Shown: positions 1-10,237, counted from the stretch's first letter. The stretch: DNA of 64,000 nt from Caldilineaceae bacterium SB0661_bin_34 (GCA_009841145.1 VXMJ01000026.1:124001-188000), one strand, 5' to 3'. The notes: generated by a model from the letters alone, not told the origin. Made by a program: numbers and translations.

Positions 1-586
1 TGCCGAGCGTTCCGTAGGCAACGGCAACGGCACCCAGAAACACCATGCTGCCCAGGAGGTTGAGGACTACGAAACGCAATCCGCCCCTGATCTGGTCCCG
101 TTGCCCGCCGAGTGTTACCAGCACAAAGCTGGTGATTACCAGGATCTCGAAGAACACATAGAGGTTGAACAGGTCGCCTGCCAAAAAGGTGCCGTTGACC
201 CCCATCAGCAGAAACAGGGAAAGGGGGTAGAACCCCATCCGATCCCGCTGATCGAGAACGTCGATTGCAAACGGTACGGCTCCCAGGTAAATCACGGCCG
301 TCAGCAACAACAGCAGGGCCGAGAACACATCCGCCACCAAAACGATGCCAAACGGGCCGTGATGGCCTCCAACATGAAGGACGAGGTGGGTTCCCTGCAC
401 GGTCCATGCCATTAGCCACAGGGCCAGTATGAGATTGACGACCCCGGCCAACAGCGCCGCCAGGCTGTGTGTGTGCAGCCGCGGGAGCAACTGAAACCGG
501 GGAATCAACAAGCTGCCTCCGGCCGCACACAAAGGCGCGATCGCGAACAGGGCCAGGAGGTTGGCAAGGTTGGCGCTGGCGGTCAC
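1..586 (-). CDS. mrpD: Mrp Na+/H+ antiporter subunit D, 3' end cut by window
   Basis: This is the N-terminal 195 codons of a proton-translocating membrane subunit related to NuoM/N, part of the Mrp (Mnh) cation/proton antiporter in the cytoplasmic membrane. Reading the minus strand from a GTG at 586 gives a hydrophobic protein with several transmembrane segments, including the family-like stretches LFNLYVFFEILVITSF and FYPLSLFLLMGVNGTFLAGD. The GTG overlaps the TGA of mrpC (GTGA, 4 nt), which points to translational coupling. The rest of the gene lies beyond base 1; mrpE, F and G would be expected there in the usual operon order. Confidence 0.88.
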   Translation of the reverse strand, partial: MTASANLANLLALFAIAPLCAAGGSLLIPRFQLLPRLHTHSLAALLAGVVNLILALWLMAWTVQGTHLVLHVGGHHGPFGIVLVADVFSALLLLLTAVIYLGAVPFAIDVLDQRDRMGFYPLSLFLLMGVNGTFLAGDLFNLYVFFEILVITSFVLVTLGGQRDQIRGGLRFVVLNLLGSMVFLGAVAVAYGTLG

Positions 587-1065
587 CGGGCCTCTCCCAA
601 CGCGTCCGCACCGGCGCGGCCGATCGGAGGTTCGTTCACGGAGTCCTCGAGGTACATGTAGTCGTCGGGTTCCCCGGTACGGCCCGGACTGAAATGCTCA
701 ACGTCATGGTAGGCGGTACCGGCAGAATAGTCCTCGCCGTCTCTTACCTCGTGCAACCGCTGAATCAGGGCAATCAGGTAGGCGGTCACCCCGAAGCCAA
801 TTACGATGGCGGTCAGAATCAGCGCGTGGGGCAGGGGATCGGCAAAATGGCCGGCTTCCGGCAATTCATCGGCCTTCCGCGGCGGCAAGGGCAGGATCGG
901 CACTGTTCCCGCGGTCAGTCCGGTGGCACTGAATATGATGAGGTTGAAGGCGTGGCTGATCAGTCCCAAACCCAAAATCAGCTTCATGGCGTGTTGGCGC
1001 AGGATCAGGTACGTGCCCGACCCCAACAACAGCATGACGAGCAAGGCCAGCAGCAGGACACTCAT
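583..1065 (-). CDS. mrpC: Mrp Na+/H+ antiporter subunit C
   Basis: A 160-residue NuoK-like small membrane subunit of the Mrp antiporter. Three hydrophobic helices are visible: residues about 3-22, 28-52 and 83-105. The core has the family pattern LILGLGLISHAFNLIIF. The charged C-terminal tail (about 110-160) is longer than the minimal MnhC and looks soluble. The ATG overlaps the mrpB stop by 4 nt and the gene's own TGA overlaps the mrpD GTG by 4 nt, so B, C and D form a tightly coupled run. Confidence 0.9.
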   Translation of the reverse strand: MSVLLLALLVMLLLGSGTYLILRQHAMKLILGLGLISHAFNLIIFSATGLTAGTVPILPLPPRKADELPEAGHFADPLPHALILTAIVIGFGVTAYLIALIQRLHEVRDGEDYSAGTAYHDVEHFSPGRTGEPDDYMYLEDSVNEPPIGRAGADALGEAR

Positions 1066-1550
1066 GATGGCGGGGAAACCTGCTCTTTGCCTACCGACCG
1101 GTCTTCCATGTCCTCCATGTCCAGCAGTTGTTCCAATCGGGCCGACCGGGTCAGCGTGAGATCCAGGAGGAAGAGTGACGTTACCGACATGACGACCAGG
1201 AATACGCCAAAGTCAAAGGCCAAGGCCGTACTGAATTCAACCTCCAGCCAAGGCAGGTGGAAGTACACCGGTGCGAACACGGTGCCGGACTTCGGCCAGC
1301 CGAAGACAATCGCCAACACCGCCGTCAGCAGGCCCAGGCCCGACACCGGGAGCAGCAAGCGGCCGACCCGTCTCTGAACCGTCACGGCACCTTGGCTGAT
1401 GATGGCCAGCTCAACCACGGCGGCGGCCATCAAACCGCCGACAAAACCGCCGCCGGGCAGCAGGTGGCCCCTTAGGAGAAAAAAGAACGCCAGCAGAATC
1501 AAGGCGGCGGTGAGGCCGTTCAGGACGTACTTCAGATAGAGTTCGGTCAT
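1062..1550 (-). CDS. mrpB: Mrp Na+/H+ antiporter subunit B (MnhB domain)
   Basis: A 162-residue MnhB-family membrane protein. The segment LPGGGFVGGLMAAAVVEL (about residues 31-48) is the conserved glycine-rich MnhB signature. About four helices follow, ending in a short hydrophilic tail rich in Asp, Glu and Met. In the Mrp complex this subunit is needed for assembly and ion transport. The gene starts 28 nt downstream of mrpA and overlaps mrpC by 4 nt. MrpA here carries its own MbhD/MbhE-like C-terminus, so this stand-alone MrpB is the usual partner and not a duplicate of it. Confidence 0.9.
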   Translation of the reverse strand: MTELYLKYVLNGLTAALILLAFFFLLRGHLLPGGGFVGGLMAAAVVELAIISQGAVTVQRRVGRLLLPVSGLGLLTAVLAIVFGWPKSGTVFAPVYFHLPWLEVEFSTALAFDFGVFLVVMSVTSLFLLDLTLTRSARLEQLLDMEDMEDRSVGKEQVSPPS

Positions 1551-1578
1551 GGCGCACCCACGTCCGGATCAATCCTGT

Positions 1579-3930
1579 TTACTCCGATGCCCGGCTGCGC
1601 CGGGGCCGAAACCGATAGGCGCGCACCAGGCTGTACACGCCTATGCCCGCGATGGCAATTACGGTCATTTCACCGAAAGTATCGAACCCCCTGAAATCGG
1701 TCAGAATCACATTGACGACATTGGCAGCCCCGTGCGCGTCCAGCCACGTGGCCCGGATCATTTCGTTGCTGATCGGCTCAAACCGCGGCCGTCCGGATGC
1801 CAGCAGGACCAGCACAAACCCGAATGCGCCCGTGATGCAGGCGATGCCAATGTTCCTGATTTTGTGCCCCGGTGGCAGCCGGGGCGGCTGCGCTGCCGGC
1901 AGCTTGTAGAGGATGAGGATGATTAGCACGAACACCAGAACCTCAACCAGGAGCTGTGTCAAGGCAAGGTCGGGGGCTGCGAACAGGACAAAGAACAGGG
2001 TCACGTTCAATCCGACCACACTCAAGGCGATGATGGGTGCCAGTCGGTTGTTGGAGGCAAGAACCGTCAGGGCCGCCATCAGTGACAAGAGCAGGATGGT
2101 GCCCTCCAACCACAGCGCCACAGGACTCTCCGCCACGAGCCGCAGGTCGGACGGATTGAACAGCGATCCCAGACGATTGGCCACCAGGACCACCACCAAT
2201 ACGGCTGACCCCAAAACGATGGAAACATGGCTGGTGAGGGACAAGTCCTGCAGGCCATGGGAAATCCACGAAGCCCCGCGCGCGGCCAGCCCCAAGGTCC
2301 TGTCCAGCAGCAAGTCCCCGGAGGGCACCCGGTCTACTCCCCGATGCAGGACGCGCAGCGCGCGATCCCCTAGCAGGTACAACCCGGTACCGGCCGCCAA
2401 CGCGGCCAACGAGAGCAGAAACACAGCATTGAAGCCGCTCCACAGGTGGATGTGGACAGACTGCATCTCACCGGCAACGGCCGACACCGCGCCCTGTACT
2501 AAGGGTTGGAACAAGCGGTCCAAAGTCAAGGGCAACGTGAATCCAATCACCGCCAATGCCATTGGTCCTGCCACCATGGTCACCGCGGGCGGGTGCAGTT
2601 GGTGGGTTCGGTCCACCGCAGTGTCCGGTTCCCGGCGTAAAAAAATCCTGTGCACAAAGGCGATCGCCAACCATACAAAGGTTGTACTGCCGATCAGGGC
2701 CCCAATCAGGCCCAACCAAGCGATCCATGCGGAGTCGGCAAGGTGCAGCAGGCTGTCAAGTAGGTATTCCTTGGATAGGAATCCTCCCCACACGGGAAGG
2801 GCGGCCAGGGAAAGGGCGCTGGCCACAACGATGATGGACACGGTCCACAATGGACGGGCCTGTCCGGCGAGGCGCCGAATGTCGCGCGTACCCGTGGCGT
2901 GCTCGATCATCCCCGCGGACAGAAACAGGGGGCCCTTGTACAGGGCGTGGGCCAGGATGCCGACCACCGCGGCCACCAGGGCAGCTTTGCCGGACTGTCC
3001 CAAGGCAACAAACAACAATCCAAGCTGGGCCAGAGTGGCATAGGCGAGCATTCCCTTCAGGTCCGTCTTGGTCAGCGCCAGCACCCCGCTGACGGCACAG
3101 GTCACGGCACCAAACCCGACCAGCGCGGGTAGCCAGGCTGGATGATCCCCAAACGCGGGATGGATGCGGGCTGCCAGGAATATGCCAGCCTTGACCATAG
3201 TCGCGGAGTGCAGGTAGGCGGATGCCGGTGTTGGCGCCGCCATGGCACCCGGCAACCAGAAATGAAAGGGGAACTGACCGGACTTGGTAAATGCGCCGAG
3301 CAGGATCAACACCAGCGCCACCGTGGTTGTGTCGTCGACTCTTGTCGGGGGTGTCGCGTTCCATGCCGAAAATGTCCAATCACCTGTCGCCTGCCCCAAC
3401 AGCAGGAAGCCGGCCAGCATCGCGAAGCCACCGCCGCCGGTGACAATCAAGGCGTTGCGCGCGCCGCGTTGACTGGCTGTCGCACTGAATCCGTGGCCGA
3501 TCAAAAGATAGCTTGTGACCGTTGTGCCTTCCCAGAACACAAAGAACGCCAACACGTTGTCCGACCACACGATCCCCAGCATGCTGGCCATAAAGAGAAA
3601 CAGGAACAGGTAAAAGGCACCCTGTCGAGGATCGCCTTCCAGATAGTAGTGCGTGTAAAGTACAACGGCCGCGCCAATCCCCAGGATGATCACCGTAAAC
3701 AACAGCGACAAGCCGTCCAACCCAAAGGTCAGGTCCAGGTTGAGCGAAGGTAGCCAGGCCCAGTGTTCGTGGTAAGGATCATCCGCCATGTCGGTGCGCC
3801 GCCAAATCCAGCCCAGAATCGCCAACGGTACGGCTGCGCCGAACCACGCGGAAAGCCGGGTGGTTTCGGGCTTGGTCCGCCACAGGATCAAGCCTGTCAG
3901 GCTCAATATGGCCAGACTTCCTAGCAACAT
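1579..3930 (-). CDS. mrpA: Mrp Na+/H+ antiporter subunit A
   Basis: The large subunit, 783 residues from the ATG at 3930. The N-terminal two thirds form a NuoL/ND5-like proton channel (TFGLDGLSLLFTVIILG, FFVFWEGTTVTSYLLIG, AFTKSGQFPFHFWLPGAM). A DUF4040/MbhD-like segment (APDLALTQLLVEVLVFVLI) and an MbhE-like terminus (FDTFGEMTVIAIAGIGVYSL) follow, the standard MrpA architecture. The frame stays open up to a TTG at 4017, but the extra 29 residues are hydrophilic and precede the first helix, so I prefer the internal ATG. It is the first gene of the mrpABCD run and is divergent from the WD40 gene. Expected role: sodium or pH homeostasis driven by the proton gradient. Confidence 0.92.
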   Translation of the reverse strand: MLLGSLAILSLTGLILWRTKPETTRLSAWFGAAVPLAILGWIWRRTDMADDPYHEHWAWLPSLNLDLTFGLDGLSLLFTVIILGIGAAVVLYTHYYLEGDPRQGAFYLFLFLFMASMLGIVWSDNVLAFFVFWEGTTVTSYLLIGHGFSATASQRGARNALIVTGGGGFAMLAGFLLLGQATGDWTFSAWNATPPTRVDDTTTVALVLILLGAFTKSGQFPFHFWLPGAMAAPTPASAYLHSATMVKAGIFLAARIHPAFGDHPAWLPALVGFGAVTCAVSGVLALTKTDLKGMLAYATLAQLGLLFVALGQSGKAALVAAVVGILAHALYKGPLFLSAGMIEHATGTRDIRRLAGQARPLWTVSIIVVASALSLAALPVWGGFLSKEYLLDSLLHLADSAWIAWLGLIGALIGSTTFVWLAIAFVHRIFLRREPDTAVDRTHQLHPPAVTMVAGPMALAVIGFTLPLTLDRLFQPLVQGAVSAVAGEMQSVHIHLWSGFNAVFLLSLAALAAGTGLYLLGDRALRVLHRGVDRVPSGDLLLDRTLGLAARGASWISHGLQDLSLTSHVSIVLGSAVLVVVLVANRLGSLFNPSDLRLVAESPVALWLEGTILLLSLMAALTVLASNNRLAPIIALSVVGLNVTLFFVLFAAPDLALTQLLVEVLVFVLIILILYKLPAAQPPRLPPGHKIRNIGIACITGAFGFVLVLLASGRPRFEPISNEMIRATWLDAHGAANVVNVILTDFRGFDTFGEMTVIAIAGIGVYSLVRAYRFRPRRSRASE

Positions 3931-4119
3931 GCCTGACGTGCGGTGGGGTTTAGGGAGGACAACGGTCTGGCCAAGGCGGTTTGAACGGTTGATGTCCGGA
4001 TGTCGGCCGGGGTTCAATTGGGGCCCGACACCGTCCGTTCCGGAGGCTTGCTGTTGGGTAACGGGTATCCTCTGCCTCAGGGGTAAGTCTACCGGAAACC
4101 ACCGTCAGGAGCGCCTGTC

Positions 4120-4989
4120 ATGCATCTTTTGCAAACCCTGGAACACCCCTACACCCTTGCCGCCGCATTCTCCCGCGACGGCACCCGCCTGGTAACTGCC
4201 GGCATGAACAATGATTTGACAGTCTGGCAGACCGCCAACTGGAGCCGGGAAGCCCACATCAACGCACACGACAAAAGCGTCAACGCATTGGCCCTGCGCC
4301 TGGACGGGAGCGTCCTGGTTACCGGGAGCAGTGATTGCACGGCCTCCATCCGATTATTTCCCGGTCTGGAGGAGCGGCATCGGGTGCGGGATCGCAAGAA
4401 GGTTGTATCGGGCCTGGCCATGTCTCCGGACACCGGCTTGTTCGCGATCTGTTCCTACGGCGGGCGAATTGCGGCCTGGGATTTCGACGGGCAATCTGTA
4501 GCCGGTTTCAAGGCCAGCCGAGGCAATCTGACTGTCGTAGCCTTTTGGGCAAATTCCACCCAAATTTTGGCGGGGGGCCTAGGGGGTGAACTCACCATCT
4601 GGTCGTTTCCGGGCGGAGAGCCCTTGGGGGCTGTGCCAGCCCACGACATTGCCCTGAGCGCCTTGAAGTCGGACGGTGCCAACGGGCAGGTGTGGACACT
4701 TGGGTACGAAGGCCAACTCAAGGTGTGGGATGCAGACGGATGGCATCTGGTCCGCTCCGCAAAGCTCTCGGACGAGCGCATTACGGGATGCTGGCTGAAC
4801 CTTGAGCGCCGATGCGCGGCGGTCCTCACGGCCGGTTGCATTCGCCTGTTTGACCTCGATAACTGGACTTGGGTCGACGCCATTGAGGTCGACTCCAATG
4901 TGCTGACCTGCGCGGCCTGGTCGTCGGATGGGGCAACCCTCGCGGTAGGATCTGCCGACAGGCGGCTACGGATTCTGGCAGTGGACTAA
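4120..4989 (+). CDS. WD40-repeat protein
   Basis: A 289-residue protein made almost wholly of WD40-like beta-propeller repeats. Blades can be read near residues 1-45 (AAFSRDGTRLVTAGMNNDLTVW), 46-85 (VNALALRLDGSVLVTGSSD), 90-130, 132-170 (ILAGGLGGELTIW), 175-215 and 250-289 (CAAWSSDGATLAVGSADRRL). There is no signal peptide or membrane helix, so a cytosolic scaffold is likely; seven blades would close a single propeller. AGGAG lies 9 nt upstream of the ATG. It is divergent from mrpA and followed 60 nt later by an aminotransferase. Binding partner unknown. Confidence 0.8.
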   Translation: MHLLQTLEHPYTLAAAFSRDGTRLVTAGMNNDLTVWQTANWSREAHINAHDKSVNALALRLDGSVLVTGSSDCTASIRLFPGLEERHRVRDRKKVVSGLAMSPDTGLFAICSYGGRIAAWDFDGQSVAGFKASRGNLTVVAFWANSTQILAGGLGGELTIWSFPGGEPLGAVPAHDIALSALKSDGANGQVWTLGYEGQLKVWDADGWHLVRSAKLSDERITGCWLNLERRCAAVLTAGCIRLFDLDNWTWVDAIEVDSNVLTCAAWSSDGATLAVGSADRRLRILAVD

Positions 4990-5049
4990 GCTGGTCTGGA
5001 ACTGTGTCCGTCCCCTACGCTTGTGTCAATCTCCAAACCCGGTCACCAA

Positions 5050-6075
5050 ATGCCCGAACACGCGCCTACCTATCTGCACCTCAACGAAAACCCGCGCCCA
5101 CCCAGCAAGGACGTGGTCAATGCAGTGTTGGGAGTCCTGTCCGGGCTCAACCGATATCCCAAGGTGCCCAACAGGCTGCACGGTCGGCTGGCCGAGTACC
5201 TTGGACAAGGACTAGCCGTTGAGAACATTTCGGTTGGTCACGGGGGCGTGGATGTGCTGCACCAACTGGCCGTTGCCTTCCTGCATCCGGGAGATGAAGC
5301 CATCGTTCCCAGACCGAACTTCCCTGTCTACGTCAACAACGTTGCCAACCGCGGTGCGACCCTGGTGCAGGTTGAACTGAACGACTACAGGCTGGACATG
5401 CAGGCCCTGCTCGATGCGGTCACTCCTGCCACCAGGATGATGTATCTGACGAGCCCCCACAACCCCTGCGGATCACTCACCACGCAGGATGAGTTGGATT
5501 GGCTCATGGACCATTTGCCGGACCATGTCCTGCTTGTGTTCGATGAGGTGTATTGGCACTTCGCCAGTGATCCTGCCCAGGCAAGAGTCTGGAAGCATGT
5601 GCATGCAGACCGCAACGTGGTGGTGCTGCATAGTTTTTCGAAGGCATTCGGCATGGCTGGCCTGCGTCTTGGCTACGCAGTGTCGTCGCCTCGCATTAAG
5701 CAGAAGTTTAGTCCGCCGGTTTCCGAGTTTCGCGTCAACCTGATGACCGAGGCCGCAGGGCTGGCGGCTCTGGAAGATACAGAGGGAGTCCGCGAATCGA
5801 TCCGCTTGATGCAGGAAGGATGCACGGTCCTGTACAACGCCTTGTCCGGGATGGATGGTGTAATCAGGGTCCTGCCCAGCCAAGCCAGTTTCGTGGCATT
5901 TCGTCCGGACTGTTCCGGCAAGTGGCTGGAGAGCCAACTGGCGGAGCGAAACATCCTGGTGAGGGAACTGTCCGGATTCCAAATGCCAGGATGGGTGCGG
6001 ATTTCGGTTGGCAACCCCGGCGAGACGGAACAGTGTCTTTCCGAAGTGGCCGACATCCTGTCGAACAGGCCGTGA
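5050..6075 (+). CDS. HisC-like class I/II PLP aminotransferase
   Basis: A fold-type I PLP aminotransferase of about 341 residues resembling histidinol-phosphate aminotransferase. Visible family features are LHLNENPRPPS near the N-terminus, NRYPKVPN, TSPHNPCGSLT, VFDEVYWHF and the Schiff-base lysine in SFSKAFGMAGLRLGYA. No other his gene is nearby, so the substrate is unproven; aromatic or other phosphorylated or amino substrates are possible in this clade. I prefer the ATG at 5050; the frame also has a GTG at 5023, and neither has a clear ribosome-binding site. A HAD phosphatase at 12930 resembles enzymes sometimes paired with HisC-like proteins, but it is 7 kb away. Confidence 0.8.
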   Translation: MPEHAPTYLHLNENPRPPSKDVVNAVLGVLSGLNRYPKVPNRLHGRLAEYLGQGLAVENISVGHGGVDVLHQLAVAFLHPGDEAIVPRPNFPVYVNNVANRGATLVQVELNDYRLDMQALLDAVTPATRMMYLTSPHNPCGSLTTQDELDWLMDHLPDHVLLVFDEVYWHFASDPAQARVWKHVHADRNVVVLHSFSKAFGMAGLRLGYAVSSPRIKQKFSPPVSEFRVNLMTEAAGLAALEDTEGVRESIRLMQEGCTVLYNALSGMDGVIRVLPSQASFVAFRPDCSGKWLESQLAERNILVRELSGFQMPGWVRISVGNPGETEQCLSEVADILSNRP

Positions 6076-6122
6076 TCGGTGTCCGGACCACCCATGTCCC
6101 ACACGGTCTTACCAGGATCCAC

Positions 6123-6647
6123 ATGAGCATCACCACCATCGGCCCGAACGGAGCGGTCCCCCTTTTGGCACCCTTACCCGACCCACCCCGGCGCCCCGAA
6201 GAAAATGGACAGATTCCGACACCTCGCCGAGCACTTCGGTACCCCCGACACCACCGTGATTGATGGAACGGCGTACGGTTCGCCCGATTCCCTGCCAAGC
6301 ATCAAGGGACTGCGCGCACCCAACATACTGATTGCCTTCGCCCCCGAGGCTTGTGCCCGGCGCAACGCCTACATCATCGCCGAGCAGGCCCCCCCGACTT
6401 CGTGCTGGAAGTCGCATCGTGTTCTACCGGCCACATTGACGGCTAGGACAAGCCGGCCGACTACGCGGCCTTGGGCATCCCCGAGTACTGCCGTTTCGAC
6501 GAGACCGGCGAGAGCCACGGCGCGCGCCTGACTGGCGACCGGTTGGTCGGGGACCACTACAAGCCGATCGAGTTCTTGGAGTTTCCCGACGGCAGTCTGG
6601 AGAGCTACAGCGAGGTTCTGGACCTGGAGGAACGGGTTGGGGTATGA
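6123..6647 (+). pseudogene. Decayed Uma2-family endonuclease (DUF820) gene
   Basis: Three reading-frame fragments add up to one Uma2-like protein. Frame 1 starts at ATG 6123 (MSITTIGPNGAVPLLAPLP) and breaks near 6200. A second frame (from about 6205) carries MDRFRHLAEHFGTPD and GLRAPNILIAFAPEA. Near 6391, in a C7 run, the reading returns to the first frame with PDFVLEVASCSTGH, then an in-frame TAG at 6444-6446, then DKPADYAALGIPEYCRFD and LVGDHYKPIEF to a TGA at 6645. PDFVLEVAS and the YAxLGIPEYxxFD pattern are Uma2 hallmarks. Two compensating frameshifts plus a stop mean no full-length product. The second frame alone would give only a 108-residue chimera. Confidence 0.75.
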
Positions 6648-6703
6648 CCTGTCCCGCAAGGATGGCCGAAACCTCCAATTGAATTCACCAGACTAACCGC
6701 TCC

Positions 6704-9007
6704 TCAGAAAATCGGCCAGAGGTTGAACATTCTTGACGCTAGGCTTTCGTCACCGGCATCCAAGGCCTGCGACTCGACCACGGCCACTGTGGCCATGTTC
6801 ACGATGTCGCGCACCTCGGCCCCGGATTCCAGCACGTGCACAGGCCGACGCAGGCCGACCAGAATTGGTCCGATCTTGTCTGCGCCGCCGAGTCTGTTGA
6901 CCAGTTTGTAGGACGCGTTGGCGGCGCTCAACGACGGGAAGATGAGCACGTTGGCATCGGACACATCGCTGAACGGGTACAACTGGGCCATGAGATCTGG
7001 CTCCACCGCAATGTCGGCCTGCATCTCGCCATCGATTGTGAGATCGGGTCGACGCTCCTTGACCAGTTCGGTGGCGGCGCGCATGTGGTCGGATTCGACC
7101 CCTCGGGTGCTGCCAAAGTTCGAATAGCTGATCATGGCGATGCGAGGCTCCACGTCAAAGCGCGCCGCCACATCCGCCGCGTTGATCGCGATGGATGCCA
7201 ACTCCTCCACGCCTGGATTGATGTTGACAGTGGCGTCGGAGAAGAAATAAAGCTGATCGTTCACGATCATCAGATAGACGCCGCTGACCACCTCCCGATC
7301 CTCCATGACGCCGACCACCTGCAGGGCGGGGCGCAACACGTCCGGGTAGTTGTAGGTCAACCCGGAAATGAAGGCGTCGGCGTAGCCAGTCCTCACCATC
7401 ATGCTGCCAAAGTAGTTTTCCTGCAACATCAGTTCGCGAGCCATGGTGAGGGTGACGCCCTTGCGCTGGCGCGCCTCGTACAGCACCTGAATATACTCAT
7501 CCAGTTCGGGACTGTCGGCCGGGTTGAGCACTTCGGGTTCGAAGTCCAGCTTCAGCCTGTCGCACAACTCGCGGATGTGGTCCTGGTTGCCCAGCAGGAG
7601 CGCCTTGGCGATGCCGGCCTGCTCAATGGAATGAGCGGCCCTGATGATGGAGGTGTGGTTGCCTTCGGCAAACACCAGACGCTTGGGGTCGCGCGTGGCC
7701 TTGATTTGCATGAACCGCATGACCTGTTCGGTCTTGCCCAGACGCTCGGTCAACTCGTTCAGGTAGTCGTCCATGTCCAGCATGCGCCGTGCGACGCCGG
7801 ATTCCATGGCGGCTCGGGCCACGGCTGGCGCAACCCACATCAGGACACGCGGATCGAGTGGTTTGGGCAGGACGTATTCGGGCCCCATGACCAGAGACGT
7901 CAATCCGTAGGCCGCCAAAACCGAATCCGGAACATCTTCCTTGGTCAGATCGGCCAGGGCGCGGGCCGCGGCAATCTTCATCTCCATATTGATGGCACTG
8001 GCATGGACATCCAGGGCTCCCCGGAAAATGAACGGGAACCCCAAGACGTTGTTGACCATGTTGGGATAGTCGCTGCGTCCGGTGCCCATGATCACAGTGT
8101 CCGTCCGCGCCGATTTGGCCACGTCGTAGTCGATTTCGGGATCGGGATTGGCCATGGCGAAAATGATCGGATCGCGTGCCATGCTCCGCACCATCGTCAC
8201 GTCCATTGCCCCCTTGGCTGACAGACCGATGAATACGTCGGCACCGTTCACAGCCTCGCGCAACGTCCGCTTGCTTGTCCGGGAGGCATGACGCTTCTTG
8301 TAGATGTTCATGCCCTCCGTGCGCCCTTCGTAGATGACGCCCCGTGTGTCGCAGAGCACGATGTTGTCCTGTTGGGCCCCAAGGGCAATGAAAAACTCGG
8401 CACAAGCCAGTCCCGAAGCACCGGCTCCGTTGATGACAATGGAAACTTCGTCCAGTTGCTTGCCGACCACTTCCAGTGCGTTGAGCAGCCCGGCCCCCGA
8501 AATAATGGCCGTCCCGTGTTGGTCGTCGTGGAACACGGGGATGTCGAGTTCCTTGCGCAGGATCTCCTCGATGTAAAAACACTCGGGCGCCTTGATGTCC
8601 TCCAGATTGATGCCGCCGAACGTGGGGGCAACATTGACGATGAAGTTGATAACTTCGTCGGCATCCAGGGTTGCCAGTTCCAAATCGAATACGTCAATGT
8701 CGGCAAACCGCTTGAAAAGCACTGCTTTGCCTTCCATGACCGGTTTGGAGGCCAACCCGCCGCGGTTGCCAAGGCCCAGGATGGCGGACCCGTTGCTGAT
8801 CACCCCCACTAGGTTGCCCTTGGCTGTGTAGCGGTACGCCAAGCTGGGATCGCGCGCGATTTCCTCGACCGGTTCGCCGACGCCGGGAGAATAGGCCAGA
8901 GCCAGATCGCGCTGGGTAGACATGGGTTTGGTCGGGACAATCTTGAGCTTGCCGGGACGCTTGCCCTCGTGGTAGTCGAGTGCTTCCTGTCGGGAAATTT
9001 GCTGCAT
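6704..9007 (-). CDS. maeB: NADP-dependent malic enzyme with phosphotransacetylase-like C-terminus
   Basis: A 767-residue MaeB-type malic enzyme, converting malate plus NAD(P)+ to pyruvate and CO2. The N-terminal malic domain (about 1-430) shows [17 protein letters not shown], the active-site stretch [21 protein letters not shown] and the dinucleotide fold [17 protein letters not shown]. The C-terminal part (about 440-767) is a phosphate acetyl/butyryltransferase-like domain; in MaeB proteins this domain is considered regulatory rather than catalytic. The length matches the family (about 750-770). It is the last gene of the minus-strand run SDR, miaB, exchanger, maeB, with a 180-nt gap before it, so it may have its own promoter. 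Confidence 0.95.
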   Translation of the reverse strand: MQQISRQEALDYHEGKRPGKLKIVPTKPMSTQRDLALAYSPGVGEPVEEIARDPSLAYRYTAKGNLVGVISNGSAILGLGNRGGLASKPVMEGKAVLFKRFADIDVFDLELATLDADEVINFIVNVAPTFGGINLEDIKAPECFYIEEILRKELDIPVFHDDQHGTAIISGAGLLNALEVVGKQLDEVSIVINGAGASGLACAEFFIALGAQQDNIVLCDTRGVIYEGRTEGMNIYKKRHASRTSKRTLREAVNGADVFIGLSAKGAMDVTMVRSMARDPIIFAMANPDPEIDYDVAKSARTDTVIMGTGRSDYPNMVNNVLGFPFIFRGALDVHASAINMEMKIAAARALADLTKEDVPDSVLAAYGLTSLVMGPEYVLPKPLDPRVLMWVAPAVARAAMESGVARRMLDMDDYLNELTERLGKTEQVMRFMQIKATRDPKRLVFAEGNHTSIIRAAHSIEQAGIAKALLLGNQDHIRELCDRLKLDFEPEVLNPADSPELDEYIQVLYEARQRKGVTLTMARELMLQENYFGSMMVRTGYADAFISGLTYNYPDVLRPALQVVGVMEDREVVSGVYLMIVNDQLYFFSDATVNINPGVEELASIAINAADVAARFDVEPRIAMISYSNFGSTRGVESDHMRAATELVKERRPDLTIDGEMQADIAVEPDLMAQLYPFSDVSDANVLIFPSLSAANASYKLVNRLGGADKIGPILVGLRRPVHVLESGAEVRDIVNMATVAVVESQALDAGDESLASRMFNLWPIF

Positions 9008-9187
9008 GGGGGATCAATTTCCAGAAGTGGGTGGGTCGGTGGATGCGCCCGGACGTAGCTCTCGGGCCGGCATGTTCGATCCTATCAGACCCGATTGCCG
9101 CCTACTGTCGCAGACCGACACCGCTCCATTTGGTGCCGTCAAGCTTCGATTCCGGGCCGAGGTTGATCCCGGACGATCGTTTGTGCG

Positions 9188-10237
9188 CTAGATTCCGTCA
9201 GCCAGCCTGGCCACGGCCTCGAACAACGGCAGGCCTTCGGGTGGCCAATGCCAACGGCCCGTGGCATTCAAGACAACGCTCCAGCAAAAGACGGCGTACA
9301 GGCAGACCAGGGGGATGCCCACCGAACGCCGGGCTTGGAAACCGGTCCACCAAACTACGAGGAACGGCAGTGCGCTGGACAGCAGCATGATCGGATAGTC
9401 AAACGCCAGCATAGAGACCGGTGCCGGCATGGGTTTGACCACCGACGTGATACCAACGATGGCCAGGATATTGAGCATGTTGCTGCCCACGAGATTTCCG
9501 ACGGCGATTTCACGTTCCCCTTGGCGGATGGCGATGAGCGTGGTCGCCAGTTCCGGCAGGCTGGTACCAATGGCGACGATGGACAGTCCAATGAACAACT
9601 CACTGATCCCGAACAGGCGTGCCAGGCCACCGGCTCCGTTGACCAGTGCGTCGGCGCTGAGCGGCATGCCTACCAGTGAAAAGCCAAGCACCACCAGAAC
9701 GGCCGTCAGTCCCCATCGCCCAAATCGCTGCCAGAAGTCCGAGTCGTCCGTGGACTCGACCGCTTCGGGATGGGCCCGACCGAAGGCGATGGAGTACGTC
9801 ATGAAGATCGCCAAACCCGCCAACAGAATTGCTCCTTCCCGCGGCATCACGGTACCGTCGATCGAGAACGCGACCAGCACCACAGAGACCAGAAGCATGG
9901 CGGGATACTCCCGGGTCAACAGGCGACGTTGAATGGGGAGGGCTGCAATCAACGAACCCAGCCCGAGAATCAGGCCGATGTTGGCGATGTTGCTGCCAAC
10001 CACGTTGCCGATGGCGAGCGTTCCGGAGGTGTTGGGATTGAGGTTGTCGAGGATGCTCACCAGCAATTCCGGCAGACTGGTGCCCAGGGCCACAATCGTT
10101 AGGCCAATCATGATTGGCGACATGCCCAGGCGGGAGGCCAGCTCGCTGGCACTGGAGACCAAGCCGTACCCAGCCACAACTAATCCGGCTAGGCCGAGGA
10201 CGATTTGCAGGAGCAGAATCGGAAGGGCGGAATCGCT
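9188..10237 (-). CDS. Sodium/calcium exchanger, YrbG/CaCA family
   Basis: An integral membrane antiporter of about 349 residues with the internally duplicated CaCA architecture. The first alpha repeat has VALGTSLPELLVSIL and NVVGSNIANIGLILG; the second has AIGTSLPELATTLIAI and NLVGSNMLNILAIVGI. These GTSLPE and GSNxxN motifs form the cation-binding site. About ten helices are predictable. The frame opens with a TTG at 10297, just past the miaB stop, but hydrophobicity begins at the GTG at 10237, which I prefer. It probably exports Ca2+ in exchange for Na+ (or K+), though the ion is not shown by sequence. It is likely cotranscribed with miaB. Confidence 0.9.
   Translation of the reverse strand, partial: SDSALPILLLQIVLGLAGLVVAGYGLVSSASELASRLGMSPIMIGLTIVALGTSLPELLVSILDNLNPNTSGTLAIGNVVGSNIANIGLILGLGSLIAALPIQRRLLTREYPAMLLVSVVLVAFSIDGTVMPREGAILLAGLAIFMTYSIAFGRAHPEAVESTDDSDFWQRFGRWGLTAVLVVLGFSLVGMPLSADALVNGAGGLARLFGISELFIGLSIVAIGTSLPELATTLIAIRQGEREIAVGNLVGSNMLNILAIVGITSVVKPMPAPVSMLAFDYPIMLLSSALPFLVVWWTGFQARRSVGIPLVCLYAVFCWSVVLNATGRWHWPPEGLPLFEAVARLADGI

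Noticed and set aside
6836-8221. Long open frame antisense to the malic enzyme
   Set aside because: The malic enzyme on the other strand has all family motifs; long antisense frames are expected in GC-rich codons.
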